DNA of 7,831 bases. Source: Anaerolineales bacterium. Lineage in GTDB: Bacteria > Chloroflexota > Anaerolineae > 4572-78 > J111. The DNA lies in assembly GCA_012032575.1 (NCBI GenBank), contig JAAUSP010000353.1:1-7831 (forward strand), in the 5' to 3' direction. Shown here piece after piece: positions 1-5,171 of this stretch. A model generated the notes under the pieces. It worked only from the letters and a program-made list of their open reading frames with translations, had not been told where the DNA came from and ran no database searches. The position numbers were made by a program, and so were the translations under genes. Position 1 is the first letter of the stretch. Each line of letters begins with the position of its first letter.

Positions 1-114
1 GTAGGATTTTAGTTTTTCGGCAAAGGCGATGCTGGGCCGAACCGTCGGCCCGAATGGGTCAGCCCCTTCGTGGATATTCCAGGGGCCGAAAGAGAAACGA
101 AATGTACCGGGCAT
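1..114 (-). CDS. xylA: Xylose isomerase, N-terminal 38 codons (partial)
   Basis: The reverse strand opens with ATG at 114-112 and stays open to the window edge, giving 38 residues. Residues 5-27 contain the FGPWNIHEGADPFGPTVR segment. It matches the FG-W----G-DPFG---R start of class I xylose isomerases such as the Streptomyces type (family knowledge), which interconvert xylose and xylulose in a metal-dependent TIM barrel in the cytoplasm. A good ribosome binding site, AGGAG at 126-122, sits seven bases before the ATG and fixes the start. The catalytic His/Asp and metal ligands lie beyond the window, so activity cannot be judged. A candidate promoter lies at 258-231. The gene runs in the same direction as the methyltransferase upstream of it, but a 304-base gap with a palindrome separates them, so I infer separate transcription. 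A related sugar isomerase of the same fold is the main alternative. Confidence 0.8.
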   Translation of the reverse strand, partial: MPGTFRFSFGPWNIHEGADPFGPTVRPSIAFAEKLKSY

Positions 115-153
115 GGTGAAACTCCTTTGTTTATGAAATTTCGGAGAGGGGAT

Positions 154-221
154 GAGACGATGATCCGGGGGGGCGATGAGGCGAGGCTTTATTACGTTCT
201 CGTCTCACCCATCCTCGCCTC
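154..221 (-). repeat. Interleaved dyads in the xylA leader
   Basis: GAGACGA (154-160) is complementary to TCGTCTC (200-206), and GAGGCGAGG (178-186) is complementary to CCTCGCCTC (213-221). The pairs cross each other, which is the topology of an H-type pseudoknot or of two mutually exclusive hairpins. The left arms are also near-direct repeats (GATGAGACGA at 151-160, GATGAGGCGA at 175-184), so decayed minisatellite DNA is an equally good explanation. The segment would be transcribed in the xylA 5' leader if the promoter at 231-258 is real. Confidence 0.5.
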
Positions 222-230
222 TTCGCTTCT

Positions 231-258
231 ATCTTAGCCTTTTCAACCAGAAAGTCAA
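231..258 (-). promoter_or_regulatory. Candidate sigma70-type promoter for xylA
   Basis: On the reverse strand TTGACT (258-253) and TAAGAT (236-231) are separated by 16 bases, matching five and four of six consensus positions. The -35 overlaps a dyad, GTCAAA-N3-TTTGAC (254-268), which could be an operator. It would give an xylA leader of about 110 nt. It is a weak match judged by eye. Confidence 0.35.
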
Positions 259-310
259 ACTTTTTGACAATCGGGCATTTTCTATTCTGAGTTAAGCAGT
301 AAAAAATATG

Positions 311-380
311 AACCACAGACAGATTTCACAAAGTATTTTTTGTCCTGCTGTGTAATCCGTGCGCGTTCGCGTCTGTGGTT
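311..380. repeat. Palindromic intergenic repeat (ACCACAGA type)
   Basis: AACCACAGAC (311-320) and GTCTGTGGTT (371-380) are perfect 10-bp inverted arms. Inside them GATTTCACA (322-330) pairs with TGTGTAATC (349-357) with one mismatch. The ACCACAGATT/TTACACAG wording resembles a palindrome class that recurs between genes in many environmental bacterial genomes (recalled, not searched). On the reverse strand the element follows the methyltransferase stop by about 40 bases and is followed by CATATTTTTT (310-301), so it could also act as a terminator for that gene. A T-run also follows on the plus strand (383-387). Confidence 0.6.
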
Positions 381-418
381 GGTTTTTAGACAAAACGCTT
401 CAACTGCGTAACTGCTAT

Positions 419-868
419 CTATTTCTCAAAGGCGAAGAATAACTGCTTATCTGCCCGCCGGACAGCCGGGGGATAAACCCGATCCTCGTTCAACTCCGTG
501 CCGCTGTGCTGGCCCAGCAAACGCCAGCCGGCGCTGGTCGCATCTTCGATCAACTCGTCGGTCTGGTACACGTGATAATAGATCAACCCCGGTGTGCTTT
601 GCAGGCTGAACTGGGCCACCTGCGTATCACCCGGCTCCGCCCCAGTGGGGGTGAAGCGCCGCACGGCGTCAACCACACCCGGCCAGGTTCGCCAGCGGAG
701 CGTTCGCGCCAGGCCGCGAGCGTGCCAGACCAGGGGATGCACCCGGCGAGTCTCCCGACTCCACAGCGTCGCATCCGCTTCGGAAGCATGAGCCGATTTT
801 TGTTTCGTCCCAACCATTTTCTGTTGCAGCCAGTAAACATAGCAGCGTAGCGCCGGGGCCAAATTGTC
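419..868 (-). CDS. Methyltransferase, C-terminal part (after frameshift)
   Basis: This reading frame begins at the GAC codon (868-866) that overlaps the stop of the upstream frame and runs to TAG at 421-419, giving 149 residues. It has no convincing start of its own: the first possible one is TTG at 862, with no ribosome binding site before it. Its first residues, DNLAPALRCYVYWLQQK, continue naturally from the PGGRLILGL strand of the preceding frame, as in class I SAM methyltransferases where this strand is followed by a substrate-facing helix. The remainder includes a charged linker, a WRTWPGVVDAVRRF stretch, then YYHVYQTDELIEDATSAGWRL, which looks like the late beta-alpha element (helix and C-terminal strand) of the fold. 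It ends in LFFAFEK. I take it as the second half of one gene, not a separate gene. The substrate is unknown. Confidence 0.7.
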   Translation of the reverse strand, partial: DNLAPALRCYVYWLQQKMVGTKQKSAHASEADATLWSRETRRVHPLVWHARGLARTLRWRTWPGVVDAVRRFTPTGAEPGDTQVAQFSLQSTPGLIYYHVYQTDELIEDATSAGWRLLGQHSGTELNEDRVYPPAVRRADKQLFFAFEK

Positions 869-872
869 AAAG
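866..872 (-). other. Frameshift junction CTT TGA C in the methyltransferase
   Basis: Read on the reverse strand, the heptamer at 872-866 is CTT TGA C. In the upstream frame it encodes Leu143 and then a stop. A +1 shift after CTT gives Leu-Asp and joins the two frames into about 292 residues. This is the same heptamer as the autoregulatory frameshift site of prfB (release factor 2). The prfB-type AGGGGG stimulator three bases upstream is absent; the preceding bases are TTGGGC. Deleting one T of the TTT run restores the frame, so a real single-base insertion or a sequencing/assembly error is the simplest alternative. Confidence 0.75.
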
Positions 873-1298
873 GCCCAAAATGAGGCGGCCGCCTGGCTGA
901 ACCACCCTCGCCATTTCGGCTATGGCCCGCCGACGGTTGCTTCGCCCCGGAATGTGCTGCAGCGCCCCGAAAAACATGAAAACGGCCTCAAAAGCGCCGG
1001 CAGCAAACGGCAAATTGAGCAGATTGGCTCCCCCAAACTGCGCGTTCGCCGACAGGCTCCGCCCGGCCAGCAGCATAGCCAGACTCAAATCCACCCCGCT
1101 GACCCGGTAGCCGGTCTCGTTTAAAGCCAGCACTGCCCGCCCCGCCCCGCAGCCCACATCAAGCAGACGACCATTCGGCGGAAAATAACGGGCGACCATC
1201 TCCCGCTCGCACTTTTGCAGGCCCTGTCTGCTTAAATTCTGCCAGCAGCTTACCACGTCGGCCTGGCTGTATTTTTCAAGGGTGCTGATTGCGCTCAT
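867..1298 (-). CDS. Class I SAM-dependent methyltransferase, N-terminal part
   Basis: ATG at 1298-1296 opens 143 codons ending in TGA at 869-867. Residues 45-53 (LLDVGCGAG) are the glycine-rich SAM-binding motif I. Asp70 in VSGVDLS is the expected acidic residue that binds the ribose. Residues 89-116, including NLPFAAGAFEAVFMFFGALQHI, fit motifs II/III of the Methyltransf_11/25 type, and PGGRLILGL at 135-143 is the strand after it. A cytoplasmic methyl transfer from S-adenosylmethionine follows from family knowledge; the acceptor cannot be inferred. Alone, this part lacks the C-terminal strands of the Rossmann-like fold, which are encoded in the next frame (419-868). No clear ribosome binding site precedes the ATG. 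The gene diverges from the transporter operon and shares its control region. Confidence 0.8.
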   Translation of the reverse strand: MSAISTLEKYSQADVVSCWQNLSRQGLQKCEREMVARYFPPNGRLLDVGCGAGRAVLALNETGYRVSGVDLSLAMLLAGRSLSANAQFGGANLLNLPFAAGAFEAVFMFFGALQHIPGRSNRRRAIAEMARVVQPGGRLILGL

Positions 1299-1328
1299 GG
1301 TTATAGATGTTCAGAAAAACTCTTGCCA

Positions 1329-1394
1329 AAGTAGCAAGGTAGCAGATAGCAAAGTAGCAAAACTTATGCCTGCTACCTTGCTACCTTGCTACTT
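1329..1394. repeat. Octamer tandem repeats in inverted orientation
   Basis: The left part has AAGTAGCA (1329-1336), AGGTAGCA (1337-1344), a degenerate GATAGCA, then AAGTAGCA (1352-1359). The right part has TGCTACCT twice (1371-1386) and TGCTACTT (1387-1394). GTAGCAAGGTAGCA (1331-1344) and TGCTACCTTGCTAC (1371-1384) are perfectly complementary, so the element can fold into a 14-bp stem. The same octamer family recurs at 4281-4312 inside the operon. Confidence 0.75.
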
Positions 1395-1451
1395 GCTATT
1401 TTGCTGCTTTTGCCTCTGCTACCTGTTCTGCCCTATTTTGCCGCCAATAGC

Positions 1452-1481
1452 TTGACACGGCAAAACTTGGTGCATTATAAT
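1452..1481 (+). promoter_or_regulatory. Sigma70-type promoter with perfect hexamers
   Basis: TTGACA (1452-1457) and TATAAT (1476-1481) are separated by 18 bases. The -10 lies within a perfect 12-bp palindrome, GCATTATAATGC (1472-1483), a possible operator. Transcription would start near 1488, giving a leader of about 320 nt before the solute-binding protein ATG at 1809, or a separate small RNA. No start codon with a ribosome binding site follows closely. Confidence 0.6.
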
Positions 1482-1595
1482 GCGCCCTACAAAATCCTCA
1501 TAACTTAGAAAACTGCCATCCCACTATTTTCCGGTGATAACAATCTCATAGAACAACGTGCAAGATTAAATGAGGTTTTTAATTAGCCCGATAAG

Positions 1596-1635
1596 TGTTA
1601 AAAAGTTATTACATCTTCTTAATAATATTTTAACA
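1596..1635. repeat. Imperfect 16-bp inverted repeat
   Basis: The arms at 1596-1611 (TGTTAAAAAGTTATTA) and 1620-1635 (TAATAATATTTTAACA) pair at 14 of 16 positions around an 8-base loop. It lies just upstream of, and partly overlaps, the phased TTAA array. It could be an operator dyad on DNA, or a weak A/U hairpin in a transcript starting near 1488. Confidence 0.5.
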
Positions 1636-1672
1636 TCAGGTTAAAAGGTGGTTAAATCGGGTCTGGTATAGT
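1619..1672 (+). promoter_or_regulatory. Phased TTAA array and extended -10 (Pho-box-like promoter)
   Basis: TTAA cores start at 1619, 1630, 1641 and 1652, exactly 11 bp apart. The last ends 11 bp before TATAGT (1667-1672), which carries an upstream TG (1664-1665) as in extended -10 promoters. There is no -35 hexamer at the right distance. If transcription starts near 1679, the cores fall at about -60, -49, -38 and -27. In known PhoB/PhoP/SphR systems, tandem sites of about 11-bp period replace the -35 in this way, with TTAACA-like (Bacillus) or PyTTAAPyPy (cyanobacterial) repeats. On the reverse strand the two promoter-proximal units read TTTAACCA and TTTAACCT, three bases apart. The regulator is inferred only. 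Confidence 0.45.
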
Positions 1673-1795
1673 CTTCCGAGTTGTTACCATCAAAGAATAA
1701 CAATCGGCAGGAAGGAGGGTAATAGCGTTATCTGGCCTCAACGGTTATTCCAAATTAGCCCCACCATTAGTTAAACTTAAGCTGTTTATAAAATT

Positions 1796-1802
1796 GGAGG
1801 AG
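1796..1802 (+). promoter_or_regulatory. Ribosome binding site deciding the solute-binding protein start
   Basis: GGAGGAG lies six bases upstream of ATG 1809. The open frame could be extended to TTG at 1794, but that codon overlaps this site and would add EEIS in front of the signal peptide, so 1809 is chosen. Confidence 0.85.
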
Positions 1803-1808
1803 ATTTCC

Positions 1809-3167
1809 ATGAAAAAGTTAGGTAATCTTATCAGTCTTGTGGCTTTATTGGCCTTAATTCTGACCCTGGCCCCCACAGCGGCCCTTGCTCAAGAAGTTGT
1901 GTGTGAACAGGATGTTGTCGTGCAGGCCGACGACTGGCTGTCGAAGCTGGCCGACAAATTCTACGGCGACGTGCTGGCCTACCAGGCTATTGCCGACGCC
2001 ACCAATGCGATGGCCGCCACCGATGACAGCTATGCCACAATTGACAACCCGGATGTGATTGAACCCGGCTGGAAGCTGTGCATTCCGGCGGCTGAAGAAG
2101 CCCAGGCCGAAGTCGCCACCGCTGCCGAAGAAACCGCGGTCGAAATGGATGCCCTGATTGCCGCCGCCAAAGAAGAAGGCATGCTGACCACCATCGCCCT
2201 GCCCCACGACTGGCTCAACTACGGCATTATGATCGAGAATTTCAAGGCTAAATATGGCCTGGAAGTCAATGAACTTGACCCCAACGCCGGCTCCGGCGAC
2301 GAGCTGGAAGCCATCCGCGCCAACAAAGATAACAAAGGCCCGCAAGCGCCCGATGTGATTGACGTGGGTTTCGCTTTTGGTCCCCAGGCCAAGGATGAAG
2401 GCTTGATCCAGCCCTACAAAGTCTCAACCTGGGCTTCTATTCCCCAGGACCTCAAAGACCCCGATGGCTATTGGTACGGCGATTATTACGGGGTATTGGC
2501 TTTTGAAGTGAACACCGATGTGGTGGAGAATGTGCCCCAGGATTGGGCCGACCTGCTCAAGCCGGAATATAAAGGCCAGATCGCTTTGGCCGGCGATCCC
2601 CGCACCTCCAACCAGGCCATCCAGTCCGTCTATGCGGCGGGCCTGTCCCGCACCGGCGATTTGAATACCGCGGCCGAAGCTGGTCTGGAATTCTTTGCCG
2701 AATTGAACGCCGCCGGCAACTTTGTCCCGGTCATTGCCAACACCGGCACTATCGCCAGCGGTGAAACCCCCATCACCATCCAGTGGGACTATCTGGCCCT
2801 GGCCAACCGCGATACCTTCGCCGGCAACCCCAATGTTGAAATCGTCATTCCCCAGTCGGCGGTATTTGGTGGGGTCTACGTTCAAGGCATCAGCGCCTAT
2901 GCCCCCCAGCCCAACGCGGCCAAATTATGGATGGAATATCTGTACTCCGACGAAGGCCAGTTGGTCTGGCTGAGCGGCTACGGTCACCCCATCCGCTACC
3001 TGGATATGGCCAAGCGCGGCGTTATCCCGGCTGAACTGGAAGCGAAACTGCCCCCGGCCGAACTGTACGAAAAAGCCGTTTTCCCCACCATCCAGCAGCT
3101 TGATGCGGCCAAGGCGATTATCACCGAGCAGTGGGATTCGGTGGTGAATGTGGATGTTACCGAGTAA
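1809..3167 (+). CDS. ABC importer substrate-binding protein with N-terminal LysM-like domain
   Basis: The product has 452 residues. Residues 1-27 are a Sec signal peptide (MKK, hydrophobic core, cleavage after ALA27). There is no lipobox: Cys32 follows EVV, so the protein is not an obvious lipoprotein. Residues about 35-93 look like a LysM domain (VVVQADDWLSKLADKFYGD, then IEPGWKLCIPA, cf. the LysM pattern V-GD-L--IA--F-----I----PG--L-IP). Cys32 and Cys91 bracket it and could form a disulfide. An acidic Ala/Glu-rich linker (94-123) leads to a family 1/6 extracellular solute-binding domain (about 125-440) with GYWYGDYYGVLAFEVN, WADLLKPEYKGQIAL, and LWMEYLYSDEGQLVWLSGYG. This places it near the Fe3+, polyamine and 2-aminoethylphosphonate binders (family knowledge). 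It would capture substrate outside the membrane and deliver it to the two permeases encoded next. The substrate is unresolved. It is the first and probably most expressed gene of the operon. Confidence 0.88.
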   Translation: MKKLGNLISLVALLALILTLAPTAALAQEVVCEQDVVVQADDWLSKLADKFYGDVLAYQAIADATNAMAATDDSYATIDNPDVIEPGWKLCIPAAEEAQAEVATAAEETAVEMDALIAAAKEEGMLTTIALPHDWLNYGIMIENFKAKYGLEVNELDPNAGSGDELEAIRANKDNKGPQAPDVIDVGFAFGPQAKDEGLIQPYKVSTWASIPQDLKDPDGYWYGDYYGVLAFEVNTDVVENVPQDWADLLKPEYKGQIALAGDPRTSNQAIQSVYAAGLSRTGDLNTAAEAGLEFFAELNAAGNFVPVIANTGTIASGETPITIQWDYLALANRDTFAGNPNVEIVIPQSAVFGGVYVQGISAYAPQPNAAKLWMEYLYSDEGQLVWLSGYGHPIRYLDMAKRGVIPAELEAKLPPAELYEKAVFPTIQQLDAAKAIITEQWDSVVNVDVTE

Positions 3168-3181
3168 ACTTTAATCGAGAA

Positions 3182-3230
3182 CCCGCCCGGAACGTGCCGA
3201 TGAAACAACCGAAAGCGCTTTCCGGGCGGG
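3182..3230 (+). repeat. GC-rich hairpin after the solute-binding protein gene
   Basis: CCCGCCCGGAA (3182-3192) and TTCCGGGCGGG (3220-3230) form a perfect 11-bp stem around a 27-base loop, 15 bases after the stop codon. No U-tract follows (CGAAATTATA), so a strong intrinsic terminator is unlikely. A role in mRNA 3'-end stability or partial termination, raising binding protein over permease, is inferred by analogy with malE-malF. Confidence 0.55.
3211..3222. promoter_or_regulatory. LacI-family-like operator palindrome
   Basis: GAAAGCGCTTTC is a perfect 12-bp palindrome with the central CG and AAANCGNTTT spacing typical of LacI/GalR operators and related cre sites. It overlaps the loop and right arm of the 3182-3230 hairpin, so it may be a by-product of that structure. 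No regulator gene is in the window. Confidence 0.3.
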
Positions 3231-3240
3231 CGAAATTATA

Positions 3241-3278
3241 GACCGCAGAGGTGAAAGATCAGTTTTGCCTCTGCGGTC
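3241..3278. repeat. Palindromic repeat (GACCGCAGAGG type)
   Basis: GACCGCAGAGG (3241-3251) and CCTCTGCGGTC (3268-3278) are perfect 11-bp inverted arms with a 16-base loop. The GCAGAGG/CCTCTGC wording resembles dispersed intergenic palindromes of environmental genomes (recalled, not searched). It ends 35 bases before the first permease ATG and may shape translation of that gene or mRNA processing. Confidence 0.6.
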
Positions 3279-3313
3279 TTGCCTTATGGATTTGGAGAGA
3301 GGGACACGCTGCC

Positions 3314-4201
3314 ATGCCCGAAACACCAAATGCCCCTTTAACCGCACCTGCTCCACGTGAATTTTCCTGGGCCTGGGTTGGGGTTGTGCCTTTTTTTGTT
3401 TTTGCCATTGCCTTTATGCTGTGGCCGGCTATCTCGTTGTTCACCGGCAGCTTTCAGGATCGAGCCGGCAATTTTACCCTGGCTAATATTGCCGGGCTGT
3501 TTCAACCATTTGTCCTCAACGCCTATTGGCTCAGTATCCAGATCAGTGCAGTGACGGCGCTGGCCGGCGGCCTGTTTGGTTTCCTGATAGCTTATGCGGT
3601 GGTGCTCGGCGGGCTGCCCAAAGGTATCCGTACCGCCATCATGACTTTTTCAGGGGTGGCCTCTAACTTTGCGGGAGTGCCGCTGGCCTTCGCCTTTATT
3701 GCCACTGTGGGCCGGGTGGGCTTTATGACCGCCCTGCTAAAGGATTTATTTGGCTGGAATATTTACGATACCGGTTTTAACCTCTACAGCTTCGTTGGGC
3801 TGACCCTGACCTACCTTTATTTTCAATTCCCGCTGATGATTTTGATTATCGCCCCGGCCCTCGACGGCCTCAAGCGCGAGTGGCGCGAAGCTTCCGAAAA
3901 CCTGGGGGCGTCTACCTGGGAATATTGGCGCCACATCGCCTTGCCGATTTTGCTCCCTTCTATTCTGGGGACGATGATCCTGCTCTTTGGCAACTCTTTC
4001 GGCGCTTATGCTACCGCTTTTGCCCTGACCGGCGGCTCGCTGAATCTGGTCACAATTGTCATCGGGGCGCAAATCCGGGGGGATGTGCTCAACAATCCGG
4101 GGTTGGGTTACGCTCTGGCACTGGGGATGGTGGTGGTAATGGCTGTTTGTATCACCGGCTATACCTTGATGCAGCGCCGGACGGAAAGGTGGCTGCGGTG
4201 A
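3314..4201 (+). CDS. ABC importer permease, first subunit
   Basis: The product has 295 residues. The open frame extends back to GTG at 3251, but that codon lies in the arm of a palindrome. ATG 3314 has a purine-rich GGAGAGAGGG at 3294-3303 and gives a normal N-terminus. Six hydrophobic segments are visible at about 19-43, 73-98, 106-133, 158-182, 212-236 and 264-285. Residues 192-211 (EASENLGASTWEYWRHIALP) are the EAA motif of binding-protein-dependent permeases, the cytoplasmic loop that docks onto the ATPase (family knowledge: BPD_transp_1). It would form half of the inner-membrane channel with the 4371-5162 product. Its length and order in the operon fit PotB/FbpB/PhnU-like subunits, and no substrate can be assigned. 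The next permease is 169 bases away, an unusually wide gap for such a pair. Confidence 0.9.
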   Translation: MPETPNAPLTAPAPREFSWAWVGVVPFFVFAIAFMLWPAISLFTGSFQDRAGNFTLANIAGLFQPFVLNAYWLSIQISAVTALAGGLFGFLIAYAVVLGGLPKGIRTAIMTFSGVASNFAGVPLAFAFIATVGRVGFMTALLKDLFGWNIYDTGFNLYSFVGLTLTYLYFQFPLMILIIAPALDGLKREWREASENLGASTWEYWRHIALPILLPSILGTMILLFGNSFGAYATAFALTGGSLNLVTIVIGAQIRGDVLNNPGLGYALALGMVVVMAVCITGYTLMQRRTERWLR

Positions 4202-4248
4202 GGAATAAGGCTGAGTCTAAGGCTAATAGGGTGACTCCTAAGAAAATA

Positions 4249-4269
4249 GTAGACGGTAGACGGTAGACA
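4249..4269 (+). repeat. Heptamer tandem repeat, three units
   Basis: GTAGACG occurs at 4249-4255 and 4256-4262, followed by GTAGACA at 4263-4269. It sits between the two permease genes, 12 bases before an octamer array. No function is visible; slipped-strand variation in copy number is plausible. Confidence 0.75.
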
Positions 4270-4280
4270 GGGAACGATCA

Positions 4281-4312
4281 TGCGACCCTGCGACCTTGCT
4301 ACCTTGTTACCT
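4281..4312 (+). repeat. Octamer tandem repeat, four units
   Basis: Four units in register read TGCGACCC, TGCGACCT, TGCTACCT and TGTTACCT (4281-4312). The third unit is identical to the octamer at 1371-1386 upstream of the operon, showing a dispersed repeat family. The open frame of the second permease can be extended into this array from TTG 4296, but that is not a credible start. Confidence 0.75.
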
Positions 4313-4328
4313 TTTCATTAGTGGTGGC

Positions 4329-4348
4329 GTGCTCAGGCTCGTGAGCAC
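4329..4348 (+). repeat. Short hairpin before the second permease
   Basis: GTGCTCA (4329-4335) and TGAGCAC (4342-4348) form a 7-bp stem with a 6-base loop, ending 22 bases before ATG 4371. It is followed by a short T-run (TCTTT), too weak for a clear terminator. It could affect translation initiation or partial termination. Confidence 0.5.
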
Positions 4349-4370
4349 TCTTTGGAAAAGGCGAGGTAAG

Positions 4371-5162
4371 ATGAAAAGAGGCAGTATTATAGCCTGGTTA
4401 TGGGTGATTTTAGGTGGACTTTATTTTTTATTACCCCTGGCCGGTACATTTATGTTTTCGCTGCGGGCCAAACGCGGTGTGTTGAGCTTTCTGGCCTATG
4501 AGAATGTTTTTGGCGATCCCAAATTCTGGCAGACCTTTGGCTTTTCGGCGTTGATGGCCGTCCTGACCATTATTGTCAGCCTGCTGCTGATTGTGCCAAC
4601 CGCCTATTGGGTTCAACTGCGGCTGCCCCGCCTGCGCCCGGTCATCGAATTAATGACGCTGATGCCGTTTGTCATCCCCACGATTGTGCTGGTTTTTGGC
4701 TTGATTCGCCTTTACAGCCGCCCACCCTTTGCCCTCACCGGCAATGCCCTGGGCGCAAATGTTTTGTTGATTGCGGGCTATGTCGTCCTGTCGTTTCCCT
4801 ATATGTATCGCTCGGTTGACACCGGGCTGCGGGCTATTGATGTCCGCACCCTCACCGAAGCGGCCCAAAGTTTGGGGGCCGGCTGGCCGACCATCCTGTT
4901 TCAGGTTATTTTTCCCAATATCCGGGTCGCTCTGTTAAGCGGCTCGTTTCTGACCTTTGCCATTGTCATCGGCGAATATGTGCTGGCTGCTTTCCTGGCC
5001 CGGCCCGCTTTCGCCCCCTACATGGCCCTATTGGGTCAAAACAGAGCCTATGAACCGGCCGCCCTCTCGATCATCAGTCTGGCCCTCACCTGGGCTTTGA
5101 TTGGCCTCATTCAATTTATTGGCCGCGGTCAGGAACGCAGTCAACTGGCCGGCACCCACTAA
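4371..5162 (+). CDS. ABC importer permease, second subunit
   Basis: The product has 263 residues. The frame is open back to TTG 4296, but that region is an octamer repeat. ATG 4371 is preceded by GGCGAGG (4360-4366) and starts a typical MKRGSIIAWLWVILGG membrane N-terminus with positive-inside charge. Hydrophobic segments lie at about 6-30, 56-79, 91-115, 129-147, 183-209 and 231-251. Residues 163-182 (EAAQSLGAGWPTILFQVIFP) are a well-conserved EAA motif for ATPase contact. The family is PotC/FbpB-like BPD_transp_1; PotC-type subunits have this length. It pairs with the first permease to form the channel. The stop at 5160-5162 is followed by a 121-base palindromic element before the ATPase gene. 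Confidence 0.9.
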   Translation: MKRGSIIAWLWVILGGLYFLLPLAGTFMFSLRAKRGVLSFLAYENVFGDPKFWQTFGFSALMAVLTIIVSLLLIVPTAYWVQLRLPRLRPVIELMTLMPFVIPTIVLVFGLIRLYSRPPFALTGNALGANVLLIAGYVVLSFPYMYRSVDTGLRAIDVRTLTEAAQSLGAGWPTILFQVIFPNIRVALLSGSFLTFAIVIGEYVLAAFLARPAFAPYMALLGQNRAYEPAALSIISLALTWALIGLIQFIGRGQERSQLAGTH

Positions 5163-5171
5163 TCAATTTTG

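Larger units (their letters stand above)
115..418. other. Gene-free spacer between xylA and the methyltransferase
   Basis: This 304-base stretch holds no credible gene. A 61-codon reverse-strand reading frame at 131-316 has no family resemblance and overlaps the promoter and repeat signals. From the xylA side outward it contains the xylA ribosome binding site, two interleaved GC-rich dyads (154-221), a candidate reverse-strand promoter (231-258), a GTCAAA-N3-TTTGAC dyad (254-268) at its -35, and a large palindromic repeat (311-380). Confidence 0.7.
1299..1808. promoter_or_regulatory. Divergent control region, methyltransferase / transporter
   Basis: These 510 bases hold no gene. From left to right they contain octamer repeats (1329-1394), a consensus promoter (1452-1481), a long-range complementary pair CCTCAT (1497-1502) / ATGAGG (1570-1575) followed by TTTTT, an imperfect inverted repeat (1596-1635), a phased TTAA array with a -10 (1619-1672), a short dyad GAATAAC/GTTATTC (1695-1701 / 1744-1750), and the ribosome binding site of the solute-binding protein. 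The right two thirds are AT-rich compared with the flanking genes. Confidence 0.6.

Noticed and set aside
131..316. 61-codon reverse-strand frame between xylA and the methyltransferase
   Set aside because: It runs through a promoter-like site and repeat arms, has low-complexity charged sequence, and shows no family resemblance.
1300..1329. Reverse-strand TTGGCA-18-TATAAC as the methyltransferase promoter
   Set aside because: The hexamers are good, but the -10 ends only one base before the ATG, so transcription would begin inside the gene. It also overlaps repeat DNA.
1329..1394. CRISPR array
   Set aside because: The units are 8 bp and directly adjacent, without unique spacers.
1711..1730. 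Strong Shine-Dalgarno-like AAGGAGG (1712-1718) suggesting a small leader gene
   Set aside because: No ATG, GTG or TTG lies at a usable distance; the following frame would need a GTT or ATC start and stops after about 14 codons.
3182..3230. Rho-independent terminator after the solute-binding protein gene
   Set aside because: The stem is strong but the loop is 27 bases and no U-tract follows, so it is listed as a hairpin only.
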